Below, one piece after another: positions 34,792 through 43,709 of a stretch of DNA of 64,000 nt (its first letter is position 1; each line of letters opens with the position of its first letter). Origin of the DNA: Caldicellulosiruptor hydrothermalis 108 (GTDB lineage Bacteria; Bacillota; Thermoanaerobacteria; Caldicellulosiruptorales; Caldicellulosiruptoraceae). The DNA is taken from NCBI RefSeq assembly GCF_000166355.1, contig NC_014652.1, forward strand, positions 1,552,928 to 1,616,927, given 5' to 3'. The notes beneath the pieces are model-generated. The model ran no database searches and had not been told where the DNA came from. It saw only the letters and a program-made list of their open reading frames with translations. The position numbers and the translations under genes were made by a program.

Positions 34792-35520
34792 TTATTCTTT
34801 TATACCACCATCGGTGGTAATTGTTACCTCTTGATACGGCAAAATCTTCTGTGCCTGAAGCATGGCCTTTTTAACTATGCTTGCAATACCATTGCAACAA
34901 GGAACTTCCATCTTGACAACTGTGATGCTCTTTATGTTATGACTTTGAATAATTTCTAAGATTTTTTCATAGTAGTATTCAATATTGTCAAGCTTTGGAC
35001 ATCCTATTATTGTCACTTTTCCTTTCATAAAATCTCTGTGGAAAGACGCATATGCATAGGCAACACAGTCAGCAGCAATGAGTATATGCGCGTTATCAAA
35101 AAACTTTGCATAAGGATTAACAAGATTTAGCTGCACCGGCCAGTTAACAAGTTCAGATAACTCTTCTTTGCTCTCTTGTACTCTTTGATTCTTCTCTTCT
35201 TGAGCTTCGAGCTTGCTACTTCTTTCAATTACTCTCTCCTGAGAACCAGGACACATACATGAAAACTGCTCACGCTGTTTTTTCTGATTGAGTCTTTCTT
35301 CCACAGCCTTTTCATTGAATGGTTTTGCTTCTGCTTCAATTATCTCAATTGCCCCTGTTGGACAAACAGGTAAGCAATTCCCAAGTCCGTCACAGTATTC
35401 TTCACTGACAAGTTTTGCCTTGCCATTTACAAGCTCAATTGCTCCTTCAACACAAGCATTCACACACAGTCCGCACCCATTGCACTTTTCCTCGTTGATC
35501 TTCACAATCTTTCTTATCAT
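34792..35520 (-). CDS. frdX: Ferredoxin-domain protein of the HcpR regulon (FrdX-like)
   Basis: About 242 aa. The N terminus holds two ferredoxin motifs, CNGCGLCVNACVEGA and CDGLGNCLPVCPTGA, the second a variant with Gly-Leu where the usual Gly-x-Cys stands. A CMCPG motif follows in a charged linker, and the C-terminal half (IAADCVAYAYASFHRDF, GCPKLDN, VPCCNG) is a second Cys-bearing domain. It probably passes electrons to Hcp. I chose the ATG at 35520 after GGGATGGTTGAAA. Confidence 0.85.
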   Translation of the reverse strand: MIRKIVKINEEKCNGCGLCVNACVEGAIELVNGKAKLVSEEYCDGLGNCLPVCPTGAIEIIEAEAKPFNEKAVEERLNQKKQREQFSCMCPGSQERVIERSSKLEAQEEKNQRVQESKEELSELVNWPVQLNLVNPYAKFFDNAHILIAADCVAYAYASFHRDFMKGKVTIIGCPKLDNIEYYYEKILEIIQSHNIKSITVVKMEVPCCNGIASIVKKAMLQAQKILPYQEVTITTDGGIKE

Positions 35521-35582
35521 TTTCAACCATCCCTCTCTGTTTACTTGCAATTATATTTTATATGGTTTAGAATATATTTGCG

Positions 35583-35596
35583 GTAACATATGTTAC
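35583..35596. promoter_or_regulatory. HcpR operator
   Basis: GTAACATATGTTAC is a perfect 14-base palindrome in the divergent region between frdX-hcp and hcpR. It sits about 35-45 bases upstream of minus-strand TATAAA/TATAAT boxes (35550-35562), the position expected for an activator of the CRP/FNR family. The same site can serve hcpR itself. Confidence 0.85.
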
Positions 35597-35630
35597 AGCT
35601 TTATATCCATTTTAAAGAAGGTGAAAACCG

Positions 35631-36311
35631 ATGCATCTTGAAAGGGTACGTCAAAGTAAGCTGTTTAAGATGATGGATCAAAGCGAAATAAAAGAGATAT
35701 TGGATACCTTTCATATTCTTAAAAAGGATTTTGAAAAAGACCAGGTGATTGTACTTGAAGGTGACGAATGCAGCTTTATAGGACTTATACTCAGCGGAAT
35801 GGTTGAAGTGAAGAAAAGCTCTGTCTCAGGCAAAGAATATACTATAACTACATTGTCACAAGGCGATACGTTTGGTGAAGCTGTCATATTTTCTTCGGCA
35901 AACACTTTTCCTGCGACAATTGTTTCAAAAACCAAAACAGAAGTTATATTCATTCCAAAGCATGCTATAATTGAGATGTGCAAAAAGAACGAAAAGTTTT
36001 TATATAACTTTTTAAATCTTCTTTCAGATAGAATCCTTCTTTTGAATGCAAAACTTAAAGAAAATACTCTTTCTACTTTGAGGCAAAAAATTTGTAATTT
36101 TTTAATTGAAGAGTACAAAAAACAGAAAACTACAAAATTAAAACTCAATTTTACAAAGCAAGAGCTTGCTAAAATTTTTAATGTGCAAAGGCCTTCACTT
36201 TCAAGAGAGCTTATAAAAATGAAAGAAGAAGGACTAATTGATTTTTGGGGAAAAGAAATTTGGGTCAAAGATCTGGAAAAAATAGAGGAGTGTATGTACG
36301 AAGATGCATAA
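35631..36311 (+). CDS. hcpR: CRP/FNR-family regulator HcpR
   Basis: 226 aa. Residues 15-125 are the cyclic-nucleotide-like beta roll (VIVLEGDECSFIGLILSGMVEV, GDTFGEAVIFSS); residues 150-205 are the HTH_Crp domain with LNFTKQELAKIFNVQRPSLSRELIKM. No cysteine cluster of the FNR type is seen. Position beside hcp and the palindrome support HcpR, a nitrosative-stress activator. Site GAAGGTG before ATG. Confidence 0.9.
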   Translation: MHLERVRQSKLFKMMDQSEIKEILDTFHILKKDFEKDQVIVLEGDECSFIGLILSGMVEVKKSSVSGKEYTITTLSQGDTFGEAVIFSSANTFPATIVSKTKTEVIFIPKHAIIEMCKKNEKFLYNFLNLLSDRILLLNAKLKENTLSTLRQKICNFLIEEYKKQKTTKLKLNFTKQELAKIFNVQRPSLSRELIKMKEEGLIDFWGKEIWVKDLEKIEECMYEDA

Positions 36312-36339
36312 AAGGCTGGAGCTATTCCTCCCCAGCCTT
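36312..36339. terminator. Terminator between hcpR and ftsY
   Basis: AAGGCTGG and CCAGCCTT (36312-36319, 36332-36339) form a stem between the convergent genes, followed by TGTTGACTTTT on the plus strand. Confidence 0.65.
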
Positions 36340-36350
36340 GTTGACTTTTA

Positions 36351-37256
36351 TTAGCTTTCAAAAAGAGCATCCACAAATTCTTTTGCATTAAATTGCTGAA
36401 GATCATCTATCTTTTCTCCCACACCTACAAACTTTACCGGAATCTTGAGTTCATCACAGATGGAAATTACGATACCACCTTTTGCCGTACCATCAAGCTT
36501 TGTAAGTACAATTCCAGAAATATTGACTGCCTGGTTAAACTCTTTTGCTTGTACTAAAGCATTTTGACCGGTTGTTGCATCAATTACAAGCAAAGTCTCT
36601 TTTGCAGCTTCTGGCATTTGCTGATTTATCACCCGGTCAATCTTTTTGAGCTCCTCAATCAAATTTTTCTTAGTATGAAGTCTTCCAGCCGTGTCTACTA
36701 TCAAAACATCAGCCTTTCTTGCCCTCATCGCCTGGATACCATCGAACACAACTGCTGCCGGGTCAGCACCTTCCACATGTTTTATAATGTCACACCCAAC
36801 CCTTTTTGCCCAAATCTCAAGCTGTTCTGCAGCTGCTGCTCTAAATGTGTCTGCTGCCGCAATTAAAACCTTTTTACCATTTGATTTCAAAAGTTTTGCA
36901 ATTTTACCTATGGATGTTGTCTTACCCACACCGTTTACGCCAACCATCAGGATTATAAGGGGATACCTTTCACTTAATTTGTTTTCAAGATTAATAATGT
37001 TCAGCATCTCCTCTTTTAAAAGTTCTTTTACAACTTGAGGATCAAGAATTCTTTCTTTTTTAACCCTCTCTTTGAGATTTTCTATTATTTTTTGAGATGT
37101 TTTAACACCAACGTCTGAGAGTACCAAAATCTCTTCAAGTTCTTCAAAGAGATCATCATCTACCTGCTTGAATGATTTTAATAAACTCTCCACCTTCTCA
37201 GTAAAATTCTTTTTAGTCTTTGAAAGACCTTCTTTAAGTCTATCAAAAAATCCCAT
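36351..37256 (-). CDS. ftsY: Signal recognition particle receptor FtsY
   Basis: 301 aa SRP-type GTPase that docks SRP-ribosome complexes at the membrane. The four-helix N domain is followed by the G domain: GVNGVGKTTSIGKIAK (G1), DTFRAAAAEQL (G2 region), DTAGRLHTKKNL (G3), TKLDGTAKGG (G4) and FVGVGEKIDDLQQF. The acidic A domain of E. coli FtsY is absent, as in many Gram-positives. It lies 6 bases after smc. Confidence 0.96.
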   Translation of the reverse strand: MGFFDRLKEGLSKTKKNFTEKVESLLKSFKQVDDDLFEELEEILVLSDVGVKTSQKIIENLKERVKKERILDPQVVKELLKEEMLNIINLENKLSERYPLIILMVGVNGVGKTTSIGKIAKLLKSNGKKVLIAAADTFRAAAAEQLEIWAKRVGCDIIKHVEGADPAAVVFDGIQAMRARKADVLIVDTAGRLHTKKNLIEELKKIDRVINQQMPEAAKETLLVIDATTGQNALVQAKEFNQAVNISGIVLTKLDGTAKGGIVISICDELKIPVKFVGVGEKIDDLQQFNAKEFVDALFES

Positions 37257-37262
37257 CTTCTA

Positions 37263-40200
37263 TCATCCTTTCTGTATTTTTTCAATGTTTAGCGATAAAA
37301 CTTTTGAAACACCGCGTTCTTCCATTGTAACACCATAGAGAACGTCTGCAATCTCCATTGTGGGTTTCCTATGGGTAACGATAATGATTTGGCTCTGGTT
37401 ATTTAAATTCTTTATATACTGGGCAAACCTTTGAACATTTGCCTCATCCAAGCTGGAATCTATCTCGTCTAATATGCACAAAAGAGAACCTTTAAACGTC
37501 AAAAAGGCAAACAAAAGTGCAATTGCTACTAAAGCCTTTTCTCCACCCGAAAGAAGATTTATATTCTGAAGCTTTTTGCCTGGAGGCTTAACATCAATAT
37601 CTACACCAAGCTCTCCATCCTGACCTATGAGCTTCAAATCACAACTTCCTCCGCCAAAAAGTTCAATGAATATCTCTGAAAACAAACTCTTTATTTTTTC
37701 AAAGTTTTCTAAAAATATCTCTTTCATATTTTTTCCAAGATGACTAATAAGTCTTTTTAACTCATCTGTTGTCTTTTGCAAATCTTCAATCTGTTTTTGC
37801 AAAAATTGCATTCTTTCCTGTAGCCTCTTCTCCTGATCGATTGAATATAACTTTACTTCCCCCAGTTCAGAAAGCGCCGCTGTGCACCTTTCAAGCTCAT
37901 CTTCCTTCTCTTTTGACCAAAAAACTTCTCTATTTGAAGTATTGATTTCTTCATTAAATGTTTCAAAATATTTTTCTTTTATATTCTTCATATAGTTTTC
38001 AAGATCATGCTTTTCAAGAGCAATTTGCCCAAGTTTTTTTTCTATCTCCTGAATTTTATTTGAAGCTTCATTTAACCTTTTTTGCTCAGAATTGTATCGG
38101 TCAGAAAGTTCAGAGTAATCTTTCTCAAGCTGCTGCAAATTATTTTTAAACTCTTCTGCTTTCTGTTTTTTCTCCTCTATCTCTTTAGAAGTTTGAAGAA
38201 TTTGACCCTCAAGCTCTCTTATATTCTCTTCACATTTTACCTTCTCATTGGACCTGTACATTTTTTGATTCTCTATCTCAACCATGTTATAACTTTTACT
38301 TTCAAGCTTGTGTTTTAATATAGAAATCTCTGCTTCAATCTTATTCTTTTCTTCTATCGCTTTTGTGAACTTACCATCCAAAAAATTATAATCTTCTTTT
38401 AGTTTACTCAAAGCAGTTTTAAGATTTGAAATCTCTTTCTCCAATCCCTCTTTTGATTTTTTGAGATTTTCTAGGTTTTCCTGTGAAGACTTTATGTCGC
38501 ATTCAAGTGTTATGAGTTGCTGACCTATCAAATTCTTTTCGTTTTCTAAAGCATCTTTGTTTTGGGCAAGCTGTTTTATTTTGTAGTCATACATCTCAAT
38601 TTCTCTTTCAAGCTCACTCATTTTCGACAATAAATCATTTAAGTTTTCTTCCGCTTCTTGCTTCGCAGTTTTCAGATCATACAATACTTTACTACTTTCT
38701 ATAATCAATTTATCCATTTCCTCAAGCTTGGATGAAAGGTTTTTAACATCAAGTTCCAGCTCTTCTTTCTCCACTTTCCTTTCCAGAAGAGAAAAATCAG
38801 CTTTCTTCTCACCACCAACAAAAACCCCACCGGGAGAAATTAGCTCTCCCGAAAGTGTAACACACCTTGCCTTATATCCTACCTTTCTTTGATACTCTAT
38901 AGCTCTGTCGATAGTATCAAAAACTAAGGTCCGACCAAGCAAAAATTCTGCTACCTTTCTCAATTCATCATTTATATCAACAAACTCATCTGCAAATCCT
39001 AAAAAACCATCTGCGTTAATATCTTCTTTTTGACTTAAAACCGAAACGGTATCAACAGGAATAATTGTGACCTTGCCAATTTTCTCATTCTTTGCTATCT
39101 CTATTATCCTTTTTGCATCATCTTCATTTTTCACAACAAGGTGTTGCAAAGAACTGCTCAGTGCTGTTTCAATAGCCTTTAGATATTCTCTTTTGACAGA
39201 TATCAAACTTCCCACCGTTCCATACAGGCAAATGGGAAGATTTTTTACTCGTTTGAAAATTTCCTTGATTGTTTTGCTGTATCCTTCATAGCTCTCTTCC
39301 ATCATTTTCAAAACACTTAATTTTTCCTGCTTTTTTATCAGCTGTTTTGAAAGATCTTCCACTAAATTTCTGATGTTGGCAAGATGACCCTCTTTTTCTG
39401 ATACCTGCTGGTTTAAATCTTCAAGTAAAATAACAAGCTTTTTCTTTTCATTATCTAATTCCACAAGTTTTGATTTTTTTGTATCTTGTGCAACGGTCAG
39501 TTTTTCAAGTTCACTTAAAATAGCATTTGTCTGCTCAATTACTTTTTCTTTTCTATTTTCTAAAGTACCTGATAAATGCAAAATTCCATTTAATTTTTGG
39601 TTAAACTTTTCTATCTGGGATATGCATTCAATTAACTCTGCTTCTTTCTTTTGGATTTCTGCTTCTACTTTTGTAATGCTCTCTTTTGAATCTGTAATCT
39701 GTTTTTGTAACTTCGCATGAGCCTCTAAAATGCTTCTATGCTCTTCTTCTTTTTCAGAAAGACTCTTTTGTAATTCTTCTATGCTCTTTTTTAAATCCTC
39801 TTTTTGCTCCTCAAGCTGTAAAATTTGCTTTGACAAATCGTCCTTAAGTTGCTGTTCGCTTTCAAGCTGCTTTTTTAAAAACTTTAGGCGAGTAGTAGCC
39901 TCTGTAAGTTCACTTTTTATTTCATCATAAGATAGTCTTGTTTTCTCTACCTCCTGGGTCAGCAGGTCCATTTGCAATTTGTTCTGATTTATACTTTCTT
40001 TAAGTTCTCTTCTCAAGTGTATTAACTTTTCAAGTTCCTCATTTAATTGCTTCTCCTTTATGAGAAAATCATGATATCTTCTGCCTGTCAAGTTATACTC
40101 ATAAACATACTTTTCTTTTTTCAAACTTTGGAGTTTTTGATTTATTTGAAGATATGTCTTTGCCTTTTGCACATCAGGCTTAATTTCCTCCAGCTGTGTT

Positions 40201-40796
40201 CTCAGTTCAAACATTACATCCTGAAGTCTTTGAATGTTCTCCTCTGTTGCTTTAAGTTTTCTCTCTGTCTCTTCTTTTCTGTACTTATACTTTGTAATCC
40301 CACACGCTTCTTCAAAAATCCTATACCTTTCTACAGGCCTTGCATTTATTATCTCATCAACTCTACCTTGGGATATAATAGAATATCCGTCTTTTCCAAG
40401 GCCAGAGTCAAGAAAAAGCTCATATACATCTTTCAATCTGCAAGGAATTTTGTTTATAAAAAACTCACTCTCACCGCTTCTAAAAAGCCTTCTTGTTATC
40501 ACCACTTCTTGATAATCGATGGGAAGAACCCCACTTGAGTTATCAAAACATATAGAAACCTCAGCAAAACCCTGAGATTTTCTCTTCTCTGTGCCGGCAA
40601 AAATAAGGTCTTCTTGTTTTGCTGCACGCAAAATTTTTAAACTCTGCTCTCCCAAAGCCCACCTTATTGCATCTGTAATATTACTTTTTCCACATCCATT
40701 AGGTCCCACAATAGCTGTAATTCCTTTTTGAAATTCAATCCTTGTTTTTTCACAAAAAGATTTAAAACCATAGATTTCAAGCCATTTTATGTACAT
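37263..40796 (-). CDS. smc: Chromosome segregation protein SMC
   Basis: About 1177 aa, full-length SMC. Head: Walker A GPNGCGKSNITDAIRWALG near residue 32 and Q-loop region. Two long coiled coils flank the hinge (about residues 500-670, VKNLPICLYGTVGSLISV to CVTLSGELISPGGVFVGG). The C-terminal head has LLSGGEKALVAIALLFAFL (signature) and LCILDEIDSSLDEANV (Walker B). It loads on DNA with ScpAB. ATG at 40796 follows GGGGGAAGAGC. Normally rnc is upstream; here a 10-kb block lies between. Confidence 0.96.
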   Translation of the reverse strand: MYIKWLEIYGFKSFCEKTRIEFQKGITAIVGPNGCGKSNITDAIRWALGEQSLKILRAAKQEDLIFAGTEKRKSQGFAEVSICFDNSSGVLPIDYQEVVITRRLFRSGESEFFINKIPCRLKDVYELFLDSGLGKDGYSIISQGRVDEIINARPVERYRIFEEACGITKYKYRKEETERKLKATEENIQRLQDVMFELRTQLEEIKPDVQKAKTYLQINQKLQSLKKEKYVYEYNLTGRRYHDFLIKEKQLNEELEKLIHLRRELKESINQNKLQMDLLTQEVEKTRLSYDEIKSELTEATTRLKFLKKQLESEQQLKDDLSKQILQLEEQKEDLKKSIEELQKSLSEKEEEHRSILEAHAKLQKQITDSKESITKVEAEIQKKEAELIECISQIEKFNQKLNGILHLSGTLENRKEKVIEQTNAILSELEKLTVAQDTKKSKLVELDNEKKKLVILLEDLNQQVSEKEGHLANIRNLVEDLSKQLIKKQEKLSVLKMMEESYEGYSKTIKEIFKRVKNLPICLYGTVGSLISVKREYLKAIETALSSSLQHLVVKNEDDAKRIIEIAKNEKIGKVTIIPVDTVSVLSQKEDINADGFLGFADEFVDINDELRKVAEFLLGRTLVFDTIDRAIEYQRKVGYKARCVTLSGELISPGGVFVGGEKKADFSLLERKVEKEELELDVKNLSSKLEEMDKLIIESSKVLYDLKTAKQEAEENLNDLLSKMSELEREIEMYDYKIKQLAQNKDALENEKNLIGQQLITLECDIKSSQENLENLKKSKEGLEKEISNLKTALSKLKEDYNFLDGKFTKAIEEKNKIEAEISILKHKLESKSYNMVEIENQKMYRSNEKVKCEENIRELEGQILQTSKEIEEKKQKAEEFKNNLQQLEKDYSELSDRYNSEQKRLNEASNKIQEIEKKLGQIALEKHDLENYMKNIKEKYFETFNEEINTSNREVFWSKEKEDELERCTAALSELGEVKLYSIDQEKRLQERMQFLQKQIEDLQKTTDELKRLISHLGKNMKEIFLENFEKIKSLFSEIFIELFGGGSCDLKLIGQDGELGVDIDVKPPGKKLQNINLLSGGEKALVAIALLFAFLTFKGSLLCILDEIDSSLDEANVQRFAQYIKNLNNQSQIIIVTHRKPTMEIADVLYGVTMEERGVSKVLSLNIEKIQKG

Positions 40797-40900
40797 CTTT
40801 AGCTCTTCCCCCATAAAGATTAAAACAACAATTATTTTAGCAAAAATATTGGGACAATTCTATATTACTGTTCAAAAGACAAGTATTTTAGAGATAAAGT

Positions 40901-40926
40901 AAAAAGGCAGGATTTAAAATCCTGCC
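40901..40926 (-). terminator. Terminator after metQ
   Basis: GGCAGGATTT and AAATCCTGCC (40906-40926) form a long stem; on the minus strand it is followed by TTTTTAC. It ends the metQ message before smc. Confidence 0.85.
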
Positions 40927-40978
40927 CATATAACTTGTAATTTTTTGCATTTGTAATAACACTTACTAAATTATCTTT

Positions 40979-41830
40979 CTAAAAAGCAGGTATAACTGCA
41001 CCTTTATACTTCTTATTAATGAATTTCTTTACTTCTGGAGAGTTCAGCGCTTTGGCCAACTCTTTTAGTTCAGGTCTGAATTCATCACCTTTGCGAACTG
41101 CTAATACATTAACATATGGAGAATTAGCATTTTCAATAAACAACGCGTCTTTTGTTGGAACAAGTTTTGCCTCTAAAGCATAATTAGTGTTTATAACTGC
41201 TGCATCAACATCCGGTAACACTCTTGGTAAAGTTGCAGCTTCAAGTTCAATGATTTTTATTTTTTTAGGATTTTTGATAATGTCACTTACCTTAGCTTTA
41301 ATGCCAACATTCGGTTTTAGCTTTATTAACCCAGCTGATTGTAAAAGCAGCAAAGCTCTACCACCATTTGTAGCATCGTTTGGTATAGCAATTGTAGCCC
41401 CTTGTTTTAATTGGTTAAGTTTTTTAACTTTTTGGGAATATATTCCCATTGGCTCAATATGCACCTTAGCAATATACGTCAAATTAAGACGATGTTCTTT
41501 TGAAAAATCCTCGAGATAAGGAATGTGTTGAAAGAAATTTGCGTCCAGCTCTTTTTCCGCTAATTTAAGGTTGGGTTGAACGTAATCTGTAAATTCTACA
41601 ATATTCAAGTTAATTCCTTTTTTCTCAAGAATAGGTTTTACAACATTTAAAATCTCTGCGTGAGGCACGGGTGTTGCACCAACTTTTATGGTTATTTTTT
41701 TCTTTACAGTAGTTTGTGTCTGTTTAGCAGAGGTATTTGCCTTCTTTGCGCCGTATCCAACAAGTGAAACTATTAAAAGTCCAAATATTAATAATGTAAT
41801 CAAAATTCTTTTCCTAATAAATCTTTTCAT
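40979..41830 (-). CDS. metQ: Methionine-binding protein MetQ, lacking the lipobox Cys
   Basis: About 283 aa, NlpA family, the binding protein of MetNI. Body motifs: IKVGATPVPHAEILNVVKPILE, ELDANFFQHIPYLEDF, IAIPNDATNGGRALLLLQ and VDAAVINTNYALEA. The N-terminal hydrophobic segment ends SLVGYG where MetQ lipoproteins have a Cys after the small residues; the codon is TAC, one change from TGC. No Cys exists in the protein. ATG at 41830 follows AAGGAGGGG. The IS element ends 33 bases upstream, so the gene is cut off from metNI. Confidence 0.9.
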   Translation of the reverse strand: MKRFIRKRILITLLIFGLLIVSLVGYGAKKANTSAKQTQTTVKKKITIKVGATPVPHAEILNVVKPILEKKGINLNIVEFTDYVQPNLKLAEKELDANFFQHIPYLEDFSKEHRLNLTYIAKVHIEPMGIYSQKVKKLNQLKQGATIAIPNDATNGGRALLLLQSAGLIKLKPNVGIKAKVSDIIKNPKKIKIIELEAATLPRVLPDVDAAVINTNYALEAKLVPTKDALFIENANSPYVNVLAVRKGDEFRPELKELAKALNSPEVKKFINKKYKGAVIPAF

Positions 41831-41849
41831 AATTAAACCCCTCCTTCTA

Positions 41850-41862
41850 CAATAAATTTTAA
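41850..41862 (+). repeat. Target-site duplication, left copy
   Basis: CAATAAATTTTAA here is repeated exactly at 43695-43707, on the other side of the insertion sequence. The 13-base length fits IS4-family insertion. Confidence 0.88.
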
Positions 41863-41876
41863 TAGCCTTTTGCAAA

Positions 41877-41895
41877 AACGCTCAAGATGAGCGTT
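41877..41895 (-). terminator. Hairpin at the left end of the insertion sequence
   Basis: AACGCTCA-AGA-TGAGCGTT, a perfect 8-base stem. On the minus strand it is followed by TTT and then GCAAAA, so it may stop transcripts that come from metI through the element before they reach metQ. On the plus strand no T-run follows. Confidence 0.5.
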
Positions 41896-41930
41896 ATCAA
41901 GCTTTACATAGAATCAAAAAAGACTGGTCA

Positions 41931-41991
41931 CCCTCCTCATAATTGTAGTAAAATATGATTATATAAAACAAATTTTCTACTATGAGGAGGG
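41931..41991 (+). promoter_or_regulatory. Hairpin that can hide the transposase ribosome-binding site
   Basis: CCCTCCTCATA (41931-41941) pairs with TATGAGGAGGG (41981-41991), and the stem can extend through GTAG and AAAAT with two small bulges. The second arm is the Shine-Dalgarno sequence. Messages entering from outside would carry both arms and be poorly translated; messages begun inside the loop, where AT-rich -10-like bases lie, would not. Confidence 0.65.
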
Positions 41992-41998
41992 TTCCAAA

Positions 41999-43429
41999 AT
42001 GTTCAACACCAAACCTAAACAACTTTCTTTCATAGACCTATTCTCCCACCTAAAGGCTTCGGCTCTCTACAAGCCTGAAAGCCTCTTGGGCTTGTTCAAT
42101 AAATTCATTGACTTGTCACATTATATACCTTCTTCTTTCTACAATGCCTACTACAAATATTTCGGTAAGCATAGATACTTCTCTTTAGAATCTATGCTTT
42201 GTTGCTTCCTCGTCCAAAAATTGCTCAAACTCAATACTTTAACTCAGCTTCGTGCTGTCTTACTCAACTCATTCGAACTTCGCTCATTTTGTAATCTTCA
42301 TGGCAATGTCCCTTCTATCTCTACTCTCTCTCGCTTTAGAAAAATATTTGCAAGTGAAATCCATAAACTTTTTCAAAATATCTCTATCCATGCACATAAT
42401 ATTTCCATCCAACAATGCCCTCAAGATTCTTCAATCTTAATCTTCGACACAACAGGTATTGTCCCAAAGGTTCGTGAAAACAATCCTAAATTCATTCATC
42501 TACTGCTGAAAAATACCTCAAAAGCTAACCCTGAACTTCCCTCTGAAAAAGTCTACTCTCTCGTTTATTCTTCTTTGCCTAAAACTGCTAACGCTAATTC
42601 TAACATCCGTCTTATGTTTGTAAATGGCCATTTCTGCTGGGCTTTAAAATTTGCAGTCATTACCAACGCTCTCGGTATCCCTTTAGCTTTAGTACCTCTG
42701 TTTAACTATGATTCCCCTTCCTCTGACCCACAAGAAGCAAAAGCTATCTCCGACTCTAAAGGTTTAATTCCTTCGCTCGAAACTTTATTCTCTTATATCC
42801 CCAAAAATTTCTCCACTTTCATCGCCGACAGTGCTTTGGATTCCCACAACATATACTCCACTTTAAAAAATACCTTTAACTTCTCCAAAATCGTTATTCC
42901 ACTAAATACAAGAGCTTCTAAAAATACTACACCTACATCAGACCCCAATATCGTTATTTCTGAAGATGGTATCCCTATCTGCAAAAAGTTCAACAAACCT
43001 TTTAAACCCGAAGGCAAATGTCAGGGTAAAAATCGCTCTTTGCGCCTTAAATGGACTTGCCCTATGTCACAATACAAAGATGGCAAACGCATCTGCTCTT
43101 GCCCTCAGCCTTGTACTACCTCTAAATCGGGTAGAATGTTCTATACATACCCAGATAACTTTCGCTCTTTCCCAGGTATCAACAGAAATTCACAAGAGTT
43201 TTTTGACCTCTACAAAAAACGTGTCGCTGTAGAGCAGACTATTTACCACCTGAAATCCTACATGGGCTCTGATACTATCTCTACTTATGACCATATTTCT
43301 ATTTTCTCTGATTTCTTGCTATCTGCCATTACTTTCTCGCTCTTGTTTATTCTCGCTCACAATATCAAACTCTATTGCTCTAAATTGACTATCAAAAAAC
43401 TTAACAAGCTCAAAAAACTTATCGCTTAA
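41999..43429 (+). CDS. IS4-family DDE transposase
   Basis: 476 aa. First Asp in LIFDTTG (near residue 149), second in FIADSALDS (near 278), and the IS4 signature Y-x2-R-x3-E-x6-K is exact in YKKRVAVEQTIYHLK in the C-terminal part. The N-terminal region has the helical SMLCCFLVQKLLKLNTLTQL and ISTLSRFRK of related DDE transposases. The reading frame is intact and has a strong AGGAGGG site, so the element may be active. Confidence 0.92.
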   Translation: MFNTKPKQLSFIDLFSHLKASALYKPESLLGLFNKFIDLSHYIPSSFYNAYYKYFGKHRYFSLESMLCCFLVQKLLKLNTLTQLRAVLLNSFELRSFCNLHGNVPSISTLSRFRKIFASEIHKLFQNISIHAHNISIQQCPQDSSILIFDTTGIVPKVRENNPKFIHLLLKNTSKANPELPSEKVYSLVYSSLPKTANANSNIRLMFVNGHFCWALKFAVITNALGIPLALVPLFNYDSPSSDPQEAKAISDSKGLIPSLETLFSYIPKNFSTFIADSALDSHNIYSTLKNTFNFSKIVIPLNTRASKNTTPTSDPNIVISEDGIPICKKFNKPFKPEGKCQGKNRSLRLKWTCPMSQYKDGKRICSCPQPCTTSKSGRMFYTYPDNFRSFPGINRNSQEFFDLYKKRVAVEQTIYHLKSYMGSDTISTYDHISIFSDFLLSAITFSLLFILAHNIKLYCSKLTIKKLNKLKKLIA

Positions 43430-43694
43430 TACTACTATTTTTTAAATCTATTTCTTACAAAAAATTTCTGGTTTTGTTTTTACTTAACCTTCTAAAACAA
43501 GGAGTTAAGAAGGCTTAAGATATTATTGTCTTTTTTGAAGTTGTTAATTTTTGTCATATGTTTGTTGCTGATTATTTTTGTTGGTATTGATAATATTTGG
43601 TTTTCACTTCTCTTTTCTTTTTGTATCTTGATTGTATTTCATGTTAGTATTGGTGCCTTTTACCTTCAATCACCACCTATTTTGCAAACGCCTA

Positions 43695-43707
43695 CAATAA
43701 ATTTTAA
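43695..43707 (+). repeat. Target-site duplication, right copy
   Basis: CAATAAATTTTAA, identical to 41850-41862. It lies 2 bases beyond the stop codon of metI (43710-43712), so the insertion spared the metI frame. Confidence 0.88.
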
Positions 43708-43709
43708 TG

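Larger units (their letters stand above)
41863..43694 (+). mobile_element. Complete IS4-family insertion sequence (1832 bp)
   Basis: Imperfect terminal inverted repeats: TAGCCTTTTGCAAAA at the left (41863-41877) and TAGGCGTTTGCAAAA as the reverse complement of the right end, 13 of 15 matching. It is bounded by 13-base direct repeats. One transposase gene on the plus strand and a 265-base untranslated tail. The element lies opposite to the met operon, between metI and metQ. The tail of a second copy is at 1-263. Confidence 0.93.

Noticed and set aside
35711..36406. Minus-strand frame of 231 aa inside hcpR
   Set aside because: Antisense shadow; the plus-strand HcpR has full family features.
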